Assembly (NCBI GenBank): GCA_030631875.1
Contig: DAOVKH010000110.1
Location: 1 to 6,028, forward strand
Source: Deltaproteobacteria bacterium
GTDB lineage: Bacteria > Desulfobacterota > GWC2-55-46 > DRQE01
Reading direction: 5' to 3'
DNA length: 6,028 nucleotides
Part shown: piece after piece, positions 1-5,370 of the stretch
Position numbering within the stretch: position 1 is the first letter of the stretch
Layout: each line of letters begins with the position of its first letter
The notes under the pieces: model-generated
The model's input: the letters and a program-made list of their open reading frames with translations, nothing else
Told to the model about the DNA's origin: nothing
Databases searched by the model: none
Program-made: the position numbers and the translations under genes

Positions 1-58
1 AGTACAAAAACCCTTAATAGTTCTCTATTTAAGTGAGATCTATATTAGGATAAACTTC

Positions 59-97
59 AAAGGGGCGGATATTTTATCCGCCCCTTTGTTTTTTTTA
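59..97 (+). terminator. Intrinsic terminator of an upstream gene
   Basis: A perfect 12-bp stem (59-70 with 76-87, GC-rich core GGGGCGG/CCGCCCC) closes a 5-base loop and is followed by a run of eight T within 89-96. The T-run lies only on the plus-strand exit side, so it should stop plus-strand transcripts from a gene that ends before or at the left edge. No coding frame of useful length is open in bases 1-58, so that gene cannot be named. Confidence 0.9.
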
Positions 98-134
98 TAG
101 TGTCTTTTACTTGCTGCTCTCCCTCTCCCTATAC

Positions 135-162
135 TTGACAGAGGCTTCTTAGAGGCTATACT
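135..162 (+). promoter_or_regulatory. Sigma-70-type promoter for the DUF2769-like/NosD-like unit
   Basis: A perfect -35 TTGACA (135-140) is separated by 16 bases from a -10 TATACT (157-162, 5 of 6 consensus). Transcription should start near 168-170, giving a leader of about 66 bases before the ATG at 236. No other promoter is obvious before the next two genes, so it probably serves all three. GAGGCT occurs twice inside the element (141-146 and 152-157), and AGGCTTCT recurs at 142-149 and 182-189. Confidence 0.75.
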
Positions 163-166
163 CAAT

Positions 167-184
167 CCTATAGTGTTCTATAGG
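167..184 (+). promoter_or_regulatory. Start-site inverted repeat: operator or 5' mRNA hairpin
   Basis: CCTATAG (167-173) and CTATAGG (178-184) form a perfect 7-bp inverted repeat around the 4-base spacer TGTT. It begins about 5 bases after the -10 hexamer, so it covers the predicted transcription start. Two readings are possible: a dyad operator for a dimeric repressor blocking the promoter, or a 5'-terminal stem-loop with a four-base loop that stabilises the transcript. Sequence alone does not separate them, and the half-site is not an FNR box. Confidence 0.5.
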
Positions 185-235
185 CTTCTGGATATTCTGC
201 AATGAGTCTCTTTAAAGCAGGAAAGGGGTGCGGTC

Positions 236-544
236 ATGGATATAGCGAGTTTCGATAGATTTGGAGTCGAAGAGCTCTCGAAGGAGGAGTATGCGGCCAA
301 AGAGGCAGGGATTCTCGAAGAATGTCTCTGCGCAACTTGTCCGACGTACGTCGCCGGAGACGCTCCAAAGGGGTATTGTTTCCCTGTAGTTGGTACGAGT
401 GACAAGATTAAGGTAGAGAAGGATTGTGTCTGTGGCGGGTGTTCTGTATTCAAGGAATTCAAGCTGACGCATAACCATTATTGTACGAGGTGCTCGCAGT
501 TATGCCAAACCTACAAGACGGAGGCAGGCGGCGGACACGAATAA
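236..544 (+). CDS. Small cysteine-rich DUF2769-like protein
   Basis: A 102-residue protein with no signal peptide or membrane segment, so probably cytoplasmic. After an acidic N-terminal helix-like stretch it carries two CxCxxC motifs, C30/C32/C35 followed by PTY and C64/C66/C69, plus C48, C83, C86 and C90: ten cysteines in all. The pattern CxCxxCPTY ... C ... CxCxxCxVF ... YC matches what I know of DUF2769, a family of unknown function common in methanogens and anaerobic bacteria. The cysteine layout suggests zinc or iron-sulfur binding, which is inference. The start is supported by AAAGGGG (222-228) 7 bases upstream of the ATG. It is the first gene after a strong promoter, and the NosD-like gene follows after 34 bases. 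Family assignment comes from motif recall, not a search. Confidence 0.82.
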   Translation: MDIASFDRFGVEELSKEEYAAKEAGILEECLCATCPTYVAGDAPKGYCFPVVGTSDKIKVEKDCVCGGCSVFKEFKLTHNHYCTRCSQLCQTYKTEAGGGHE

Positions 545-578
545 AAAGCATTTAATAATAAGGCCTTAGACGGTAAAG

Positions 579-1523
579 ATGATACTGTTTGTCATTAAAG
601 CAGGTAGGGCGGCCGCATTGAAGGCTCTACATTTCACCTATGGAAAGAGTTCCCCTGTGGTTGCTTCGCGGGGGAGTTTCTTTTTGCCGTTGACTATTTT
701 TATTCTTCTATCCATAACCTTTATTCTTACAGAGTTTCATTCTATCGCCGATGCGCGAGAGATTAACGTCCCAGACGACTATAGTGCCATACAATCTGCC
801 ATAGATAGTGCCGTCTCCGGCGATACTATTCTCGTTCGCGAGGGCATTTATTCGGAGAATCTATCTGTAGATAAGCCGCTGAGCCTCCTATCTATAGTTG
901 GCGCAGAGAGGACGCACGTAGAGGCTAATGAAGCGGAGCGTCCTGTGATTATCCTTCGAGCGACTGAGGGTGTTACCATAAGAGGCTTTACCTTTAAAGG
1001 CTCTAACGCGGCAGGGATCTTTCTCTATAATGTGAGTGCTGCTAATATAAATGGCAACATCGCCACGGGGAATCACACAGGCATACGTCTTGAGCACTCA
1101 ACAGGCAATACGGTAACCAGCAATACGACAATCGAAAACATGGAGGGGATAACCCTTGCCCATTCCAATAAGAATACCCTCAATGATAATATAGCCAGTA
1201 ATAATTCAGAGAAGGGGATACTGCTCTACTACTCCAACGATAATTCCATAAGCAAGAATACGACGAACGATAACTTATGGAATGGCATAACGCTCTGGTC
1301 TTCGCATAGGAATAGTGTCAGCGATAATGTCTCCGTACAGAACACCTACGCTATCGTGGTGAGTGACTCAAAGGATAATCTTCTAAGCGGCAATAGGGAG
1401 ATGCGGAGAATCTACTACCTTCTTCCCGTTGTACTCATATATATCGCCGCTCTTCTCTATCTCATAGAAAAGAAGCTCTTCTTTTTATACTATTCAAGAA
1501 AGTCAAAGGGGAGGCAAGCGTAG
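579..1523 (+). CDS. NosD-like exported parallel beta-helix protein with C-terminal membrane anchor
   Basis: A 314-residue protein. A hydrophobic export segment (about 33-50) ends in an ADA cleavage-like site at 57-59. Next comes the beta-helix N-cap typical of NosD/pectate-lyase-like folds (INVPDDYSAIQSAID, about 62-76; GDTILVREGIYSENL, 81-95). Six rungs of 22-23 residues follow (about 146-272), rich in Asn at turn positions. A C-terminal membrane helix (about 278-297) and a basic tail (KSKGRQA) put the C-terminus in the cytoplasm. NosD itself helps load copper into nitrous oxide reductase, but no other nos gene is present, so that role should not be transferred; carbohydrate or surface binding is equally possible. 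The ATG at 579 has a poor Shine-Dalgarno site. An in-frame GTG at 657, preceded by GGAAAG (642-647), would give a classic signal peptide of about 33 residues, so the true start may be 657. The next gene begins 4 bases after the stop. Confidence 0.82.
   Translation: MILFVIKAGRAAALKALHFTYGKSSPVVASRGSFFLPLTIFILLSITFILTEFHSIADAREINVPDDYSAIQSAIDSAVSGDTILVREGIYSENLSVDKPLSLLSIVGAERTHVEANEAERPVIILRATEGVTIRGFTFKGSNAAGIFLYNVSAANINGNIATGNHTGIRLEHSTGNTVTSNTTIENMEGITLAHSNKNTLNDNIASNNSEKGILLYYSNDNSISKNTTNDNLWNGITLWSSHRNSVSDNVSVQNTYAIVVSDSKDNLLSGNREMRRIYYLLPVVLIYIAALLYLIEKKLFFLYYSRKSKGRQA
1014..1394 (+). repeat. Six degenerate 22-23-residue beta-helix rungs
   Basis: Within the NosD-like protein, units begin at residues 146, 168, 190, 213, 236 and 258 (counting from the ATG at 579). 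Each has the form G-I-x-L-x-x-S-x-x-N-x-[IVL]-x-x-N followed by a variable turn. The spacing of 22, 22, 23, 23 and 22 residues is one turn of a right-handed parallel beta-helix. The repeats are clear in protein but diverged in DNA, so this is an old structural repeat and not a recent tandem duplication. Confidence 0.8.
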
Positions 1524-1527
1524 AGCT

Positions 1528-1878
1528 GTGGATATTAAAGATGCCATAACCATACTTGCTTCCATAGGGTTCATATGCTCGATAATCACCTTTATAGGTG
1601 GTTTTCGTATGGTCAGAAAGACTGACCACCACGGTGAGCCGCAGATGCACAAGATGAACGGCTATATTACTGTTATAGTCTATGTAATGCTCGCGACCCT
1701 TGCCGTCTCCTTACACTTTAAGGTATTGCTGATATTGGCATGGTTCATTGGGTTTTGCGTTCATCTATTTAAGCTATTTCTCGTCAAGAAAGGCCTTGCC
1801 GTCAGGTACGGCGGCTATATGGGAGGCATGTTGCTGATAGTCTGGCTAGTGGTAATATTCACACACCTGCCCAAGTAG
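1528..1878 (+). CDS. Small four-helix membrane protein with conserved-looking histidines
   Basis: A 116-residue protein I do not recognise by name. Four hydrophobic segments are visible at about 6-26, 44-61, 64-86 and 97-113. A polar loop between helices 1 and 2 contains H34, H35 and H41 in the string DHHGEPQMHKMNGY. Further histidines are H63, H79 (inside helix 3) and H113. A His at the start of one helix (HxxNGY) and another within the next recalls small membrane b-type cytochromes, so heme or metal binding is a reasonable guess, no more. The start is GTG at 1528, 4 bases after the NosD-like stop. AGGGGAGG (1506-1513) lies 14 bases upstream within the previous gene, which is a long spacing and suggests translational coupling. 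It is probably co-transcribed and may partner the NosD-like protein in the membrane. Confidence 0.72.
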   Translation: MDIKDAITILASIGFICSIITFIGGFRMVRKTDHHGEPQMHKMNGYITVIVYVMLATLAVSLHFKVLLILAWFIGFCVHLFKLFLVKKGLAVRYGGYMGGMLLIVWLVVIFTHLPK

Positions 1879-1908
1879 CGTGAAGATAAAGTATTTGAAA
1901 ATATAGCA

Positions 1909-1937
1909 TTGAGATGTTACTATACCAGCATTAGAAT
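1909..1937 (+). promoter_or_regulatory. Sigma-70-type promoter for the hemerythrin-domain gene
   Basis: A -35 TTGAGA (1909-1914) and a -10 TAGAAT (1932-1937), each 5 of 6 consensus, are separated by exactly 17 bases. The predicted start near 1944 gives a short leader of about 24 bases. AGCATT occurs at 1905-1910 and 1927-1932, 22 bases apart, and TACTAT/ATAGTA (1918-1923, 1936-1941) form a 6-bp inverted repeat over the -10. Both are possible regulator contacts. No terminator is visible after the gene ending at 1878, so some read-through is possible. Confidence 0.65.
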
Positions 1938-1967
1938 AGTATTTGATTTGAAAGGGAGATACCTTAG

Positions 1968-2804
1968 ATGTCAGAAAATAAGATGGTCGATGTTCAGTAT
2001 GAATGCCTGAATCCGTCGTGTCAGGTTTATTGTAAGAAGGGTGTTATAGTTCTTGAGGAGAGCTACTTTAACGAGCTTTCTGAGGCTATGGAAGGTGAGA
2101 ATATATTTAGAGGACCTCAGGGGCATTGCAGGATGGGCTTTAGTCAGCCGTACAAGGCAATATCTGTAACCGAGGCGAGTAATGACGAGGTTGAAGGTGC
2201 AAATAGTGATGTAGTAAATATGGAGAAGAACCCCATAAAGGTTCTAATGGACGAGCATCAAGAGGTCTTGAGAAAACTCGATACCTTAGAAGACCAGATT
2301 AGACAGCGTGATGTTGAAGGGCTTTGGGTGACGACCGCGGCCGTTGAAAACGACATCATTCTTCATTCCATAAAGAAGGAAGAGAGTGTTCTTTTTCCTT
2401 TAGTTGAAGGTAAGATATCTATGGGATCAAGGCTCATAGGAATAATGGACGAGGACCACAGAGAGTTCATCACCCTCTTGCATGCGTATCGTTGTGGGCT
2501 TCAGGACGGCGAGATGCTCGACGGAATAATAAGATCTGTCATAGTTAATCTGCGTAACCACATCCGTAAGGAGGATGAGGAGTTCTTCATGCTCGTCTAC
2601 GATAACGTAAGTGTCGCTGATATGGAGAAGATCTACGATGATATGCTTAAGATAGACAAGGCTCACGTCACCTTTGAGGCCGGCGACCGTAAGGCAAAGG
2701 GACTTTCACCTTACGCCGAGGATAGAAGAAAGCTCGATGCCGAGATAGCTTCCTTTAAATCTTCGAGTGCTGTTGGCGGCGAAGAGATGTGTTGTGGCGG
2801 ATAG
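1968..2804 (+). CDS. Hemerythrin HHE-domain protein with cysteine-bearing N-terminal segment
   Basis: A 278-residue protein with no signal or membrane segment. Residues about 88-225 form a four-helix hemerythrin/HHE domain. Likely di-iron ligands are H97 (DEHQE), H133 with E138/E139 (HSIKKEESVLFP), H164 (DEDHREF) and H198 with E202 (NHIRKEDEEFF). The five-residue His-to-Glu spacing in the second helix resembles DUF438-type HHE proteins more than classical hemerythrin. Such domains bind oxygen or nitric oxide, or serve in iron and oxidative-stress handling. The first 60 residues carry C13, C18, C22, H53 and C54, a possible small metal site of unknown family, and the protein ends in MCCGG. AAAGGGAG (1951-1958) lies 9 bases before the ATG. 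It has its own promoter and a strong terminator, so it is probably monocistronic. The domain call is firm; the physiological role is not known. Confidence 0.88.
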   Translation: MSENKMVDVQYECLNPSCQVYCKKGVIVLEESYFNELSEAMEGENIFRGPQGHCRMGFSQPYKAISVTEASNDEVEGANSDVVNMEKNPIKVLMDEHQEVLRKLDTLEDQIRQRDVEGLWVTTAAVENDIILHSIKKEESVLFPLVEGKISMGSRLIGIMDEDHREFITLLHAYRCGLQDGEMLDGIIRSVIVNLRNHIRKEDEEFFMLVYDNVSVADMEKIYDDMLKIDKAHVTFEAGDRKAKGLSPYAEDRRKLDAEIASFKSSSAVGGEEMCCGG

Positions 2805-2861
2805 GAGTGCTTCACTTCTTTAAGTCGTTTATACGATAAAGTATAATAAGTATTTAAAAGA

Positions 2862-2894
2862 AAAAGGCCACGGAGATTATCTCCGTGGCCTTTT
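2862..2894. terminator. Bidirectional intrinsic terminator between convergent genes
   Basis: A perfect 14-bp stem (2862-2875 with 2881-2894; core GGCCACGGAG/CTCCGTGGCC) closes a 5-base loop ATTAT. On the plus strand it exits into TTTT then a T-rich stretch. On the minus strand it exits into TTTTTCTTTT. It sits 57 bases after the hemerythrin-domain stop and 23 bases beyond the minus-strand stop at 2918, so it can end both convergent transcripts. Confidence 0.92.
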
Positions 2895-2917
2895 GTATTC
2901 TTATAGTTATTATCTTC

Positions 2918-3439
2918 TTAGTTGGCTGAGCAAGGGTTCTGCTCTGCACCGGTGTTCTCTTCGGGCATAGCCGGCACACCGAACTTCTCGTTGAATATCG
3001 TTACTATGTATATGAGCGCTCTGTGGTTAAGTAGAAGACCTCTGTAGAGCTTGGTCTTTGTAAGAGCATCGGTGTAGAACTCGTACGAGAACTGTATCTG
3101 GTCTATAACACCTTCGTCGGTTGTGTTCATGTCGTAGCTGTTCTCGGCGAAGATGAATGCCTTCCTGATGAAGTTATGGAAGGTGTCTGTATCGTCTTCA
3201 CTAAGCTCCTTGAGCTTGTCCTTATGCTCTTCGGCTACTCCAACGCCGTTTAGAAGCACTACGAGCCCGGGGTATTCCTTGGGCTGTATGATGCGCTGCT
3301 TCTTCATGCTTCCGAGCGGATAGTCTATCTCGTAGTGAAAGCTTGCGTTATTATCCTCAACGACGTTTACGTCGTGGCCGTTCTCCTTGAGCCACTGCTC
3401 TACGCTTGTCTTTGCCTCTTCAACTGTCTCTACTGCCAT
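2918..3439 (-). CDS. DUF2299-like protein of unknown function
   Basis: A 173-residue soluble protein without signal or membrane segment. The layout resembles DUF2299 as I recall it: an N-terminal helix (VEQWLKENG, about 13-21), a beta stretch FHYEIDYPLG (34-43), IIQPKEYPGLVVLLNGV (50-66), a helical middle with EEHKDKLKEL, then DALTKTKLYRGLLL and a C-terminal helix NHRALIYIVTIFNEKFG. DUF2299 is a mainly archaeal family of unknown function, so a bacterial copy is mildly notable; the assignment is from memory. The tail after residue 157 (MPEENTGAEQNPCSAN) looks disordered and holds the only cysteine. The start is well supported: AAAAGGAGG lies at 3447-3455, 7 bases before the ATG. Its own promoter lies upstream, 126 bases separate it from mogA, and read-through from the molybdenum operon is possible. 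Confidence 0.8.
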   Translation of the reverse strand: MAVETVEEAKTSVEQWLKENGHDVNVVEDNNASFHYEIDYPLGSMKKQRIIQPKEYPGLVVLLNGVGVAEEHKDKLKELSEDDTDTFHNFIRKAFIFAENSYDMNTTDEGVIDQIQFSYEFYTDALTKTKLYRGLLLNHRALIYIVTIFNEKFGVPAMPEENTGAEQNPCSAN

Positions 3440-3476
3440 TGTACTGCCTCCTTTTTATAAGTGCTTATTCTCTGAT

Positions 3477-3493
3477 TTGATAGTCTGTATCAA
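3477..3493 (-). promoter_or_regulatory. Start-site inverted repeat upstream of the DUF2299-like gene
   Basis: TTGATA (3477-3482) and TATCAA (3488-3493) form a perfect 6-bp inverted repeat around a 5-base spacer. Its outer edge coincides with the transcription start predicted from the -10 at 3500-3505, about +1 to +17. It could be an operator or a 5'-end hairpin. The half-sites look like an FNR/CRP core, but an FNR box needs TTGAT and ATCAA separated by 4 bases; here they are 7 apart, so I do not call FNR. Confidence 0.4.
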
Positions 3494-3499
3494 TCCGTT

Positions 3500-3529
3500 A
3501 TGATATGCCACTTTAGCCCTTCGTGTCAA
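3500..3529 (-). promoter_or_regulatory. Sigma-70-type promoter for the DUF2299-like gene
   Basis: Read on the minus strand, a perfect -35 TTGACA (3529-3524) is followed after 18 bases by TATCAT (3505-3500, 5 of 6 consensus). Start is expected near 3493, giving a leader of about 54 bases before the ATG at 3439. It lies downstream of the mogA stop, so the gene can be expressed independently of the molybdenum-cofactor operon. Confidence 0.65.
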
Positions 3530-3565
3530 CATAAATAGCGCATTTACGCGCATCGGGTGCGGGGG

Positions 3566-4096
3566 CTACTCATGCGGCATAAATGCCTTTACGATCTCTG
3601 GGTCGGTCTTAAGCAGGCCGCCGCCGATTAGGTTTACGCAGTCTGGGATGGCAGGGAATACGGCTCCAAGGCACTCGGCTATCGCAGATGGCTTTCCCGG
3701 TAGGTTGATTATAAGTGTCTTGCCTCTGATGGCCGCCATCTGGCGCGACAGTATTGCCGTCGGTACTTTCTCTAAGGATACCTTGCGCATCAGCTCACCA
3801 AAGCCCGGTAGCGTGCGTGTCGTTACTATCTCTGTAGCGTCCGGGGTAACGTCCCTTGGTGCCGGCCCCGTGCCGCCGGTGGTGATGACGAGCGAACAGC
3901 CCTCTACATCGGCAAGCTCTATAAGGGTCTTTTCTATGGTATCTTGGTCGTCCGGAATGACTCGCTCGACGGCCTCCCACGGCGAGGTGAGCGCTGAGTT
4001 AAGCTCCTCCATCACGGCAGGCCCTCCGAGGTCTTTGTACTCGCCGCTGTGCGCCCTATCAGAAACAGTAACGATTCCTATCTTTATATTTGGCAC
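3566..4096 (-). CDS. mogA: Molybdopterin adenylyltransferase MogA
   Basis: A 176-residue MogA/MoaB-fold enzyme that uses ATP to adenylylate molybdopterin, producing the MPT-AMP that MoeA then charges with molybdate. It shows the MogA N-terminal signature SDRAHSGEYKDLGG (12-25), the nucleotide/MPT loop TTGGTGPAPRDVTPDAT (72-88), PGFGELMR (97-104) and LPGKPSAI (132-139). D49 (IPDD) and D82 (RDVTP) align with the functionally important Asp49 and Asp82 of E. coli MogA. It is shorter than the E. coli protein (195), mainly through a trimmed segment after PSAIAECL (about 136-150) and a shorter C-terminus. The start is GTG at 4096, chosen because AAAGGAG (4111-4105) sits 8 bases upstream; that site is made by the end of moeA, whose stop is only 5 bases away. 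It is the last gene of the operon, and I see no convincing terminator behind it. Confidence 0.95.
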   Translation of the reverse strand: MPNIKIGIVTVSDRAHSGEYKDLGGPAVMEELNSALTSPWEAVERVIPDDQDTIEKTLIELADVEGCSLVITTGGTGPAPRDVTPDATEIVTTRTLPGFGELMRKVSLEKVPTAILSRQMAAIRGKTLIINLPGKPSAIAECLGAVFPAIPDCVNLIGGGLLKTDPEIVKAFMPHE

Positions 4097-4101
4097 CGGC
4101 G

Positions 4102-5361
4102 TTACTCCTTTATGCCGGGTTCTTCTTGGAAGGCGCCCGGGCCGTTTAGGTTTAAGAGCTGTGCCGTTACGAGTGTGCCGGCCTTTAACTCACTACACTC
4201 GGCTGGCATTACGAGCAGGGCGTCGGCTGTGACCATACTCATGAGTATGCCACTACCTTGCGAGCCGGTGAGCTTTAAGGTCTGTTCGCCCGATTCGTTG
4301 ACGCTTAGGTGAGAGCGCATGAAGTGCGTGCGCCCGACCTTGTCCTTTACATCTTCGCCGAGGCGTACGGTGATGGTCTTACGGAATAAGTTTACCGCCC
4401 CCATCATCTTCCGCATGGCGGGGATTATGAACTCTTCGGCGCAGACCATAGACGATACCGGGTTGCCGGGGAGGGCGAAGATTAACTTGTTGCCTTCTGC
4501 TCTGCGCCCGAAGGCAAATGGGTGTCCCGGCCTAAGGGCCACGCGCCAGAAGTCTATCTCAACGCCTAACTCCTTGAGTGTGGGCCTTACGAAGTCGTGG
4601 TGGCCGACCGATACGCCGCCCGATACGATGAGCGCGTCGCACTCTAAGCCTTCCTTTAGTTTGTCTTTAAGCTCTCCGGGGTTGTCTCTTGCGATTCCAA
4701 GGAGTACCGGTTCTATGCCGATGGCCTGCATCTCTGCCATTACGGTGTATGTGTTAGCGTCAGGAATCTTACGCTCGTCGAATGGGTCATCCAATCCTTC
4801 CAGTTCGTCGCCGCTTGAGAGTATGGCTACTCTTGGACGACGGTAGACCTCGACCAAAGCCTTCTTTACCATTGCAAGTATACCGAGCTCGGCCGGGCCG
4901 ATGTCCGTGCCTTTGGTTAGAACAAGATCGTCGGTCCTTAGGTTCTCGCCAAGGAGTCTTATATTCGATCCCTTCTTTGAGGGGATCAATATCTTTGCGT
5001 CCGTCTCGTTACAATCTGTGTCTTCTACACGTATGACGGTATCTGCACCTTCGGGTATGGGCGCGCCCGTCATTATGCGTGAGGCCGTGCCCGTGGTGAG
5101 CGTTACCTTGGGTGCATCTCCGGCCTTTATGTCGTCTATTATCTTTAGCACTGCGGGCGACTCCTTTGTCGCTCCGTCTATATCGTCGTAGATGACGGCG
5201 TACCCGTCCATCGCCGAGATGTCATAGGGCGGGTGGTTACGGTTTGATAATACGTCTTCGGCCAAGATGCGTCCGAGCGATTCGGTGCACTTGACACTCT
5301 CGCTCTTAAATACCGTTACGGCAGCCAGTATTGTACTTTGCGCAGTTCTTACTGTCTTCAT
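4102..5361 (-). CDS. moeA: Molybdopterin molybdenumtransferase MoeA
   Basis: A 419-residue full-length MoeA, which inserts molybdate into adenylylated molybdopterin with loss of AMP. The N-terminal domains carry PPYDISAMDGYA (44-55) and MTGAPIPEGADTVIRVED (97-114). The central MPT-binding domain has SSGDEL (182-187), SGGVSVGHHDF (247-257) and RPGHPFAFG (277-285), then LPGNPVSS (297-304). The C-terminal beta domain IV spans about 328-405. Against my recollection of E. coli MoeA, D52, E186, D226 and D256 match Asp59, Glu188, Asp228 and Asp259, but N140 stands where E. coli has Asp142. The SVGHHD string also has His where an acidic residue is usual. ATG at 5361 follows mobA by 9 bases; its Shine-Dalgarno AAAGGAG (5380-5374) is encoded by the last codons of mobA. 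Translation is probably coupled along the operon. Confidence 0.95.
   Translation of the reverse strand: MKTVRTAQSTILAAVTVFKSESVKCTESLGRILAEDVLSNRNHPPYDISAMDGYAVIYDDIDGATKESPAVLKIIDDIKAGDAPKVTLTTGTASRIMTGAPIPEGADTVIRVEDTDCNETDAKILIPSKKGSNIRLLGENLRTDDLVLTKGTDIGPAELGILAMVKKALVEVYRRPRVAILSSGDELEGLDDPFDERKIPDANTYTVMAEMQAIGIEPVLLGIARDNPGELKDKLKEGLECDALIVSGGVSVGHHDFVRPTLKELGVEIDFWRVALRPGHPFAFGRRAEGNKLIFALPGNPVSSMVCAEEFIIPAMRKMMGAVNLFRKTITVRLGEDVKDKVGRTHFMRSHLSVNESGEQTLKLTGSQGSGILMSMVTADALLVMPAECSELKAGTLVTAQLLNLNGPGAFQEEPGIKE
4105..4111 (-). promoter_or_regulatory. Ribosome binding site of mogA inside the moeA 3' end
   Basis: AAAGGAG on the minus strand lies 8 bases before the GTG start of mogA and fixes that non-ATG start. 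The same bases encode the final Lys-Glu of MoeA just before its TAA stop, so ribosomes ending moeA sit on the mogA entry site. Termination-reinitiation coupling is the natural inference. Confidence 0.8.
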
Positions 5362-5370
5362 TATAGTTGG

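Noticed and set aside
644..685. Terminator-like hairpin followed by TTTCTTTTT near the NosD-like start
   Set aside because: The stem needs three G-T wobbles around a 5-bp TCCCC/GGGGA core and has a 15-base loop. The T-rich run encodes the hydrophobic Phe-Phe-Leu of the export segment, so coincidence is likelier.
579..1523. Nitrous oxide reductase accessory gene nosD in the strict sense
   Set aside because: No nosZ, nosF, nosY or nosL gene is adjacent, and the C-terminal membrane anchor and short length differ from canonical NosD. Only the fold is supported.
3477..3493. FNR/CRP-type box upstream of the DUF2299-like gene
   Set aside because: TTGAT and ATCAA are present, but they are 7 bases apart where FNR requires 4.
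3538..3551. GCGC-N6-GCGC hairpin downstream of mogA as its terminator
   Set aside because: It has only a 4-bp stem with no real T-run on the minus-strand exit side, and overlaps nothing else supportive. The operon end remains undefined.
3648..4232. Long plus-strand open frame opposite mogA and the end of moeA
   Set aside because: It is antisense to two confidently identified Mo-cofactor genes, has no recognisable domain, and has a Ser/Pro/Arg-rich composition typical of a shadow frame.
4319..4846. Plus-strand open frame opposite moeA
   Set aside because: It lies wholly antisense to well-conserved moeA coding sequence, with low-complexity Ser/Pro composition and no domain signature.
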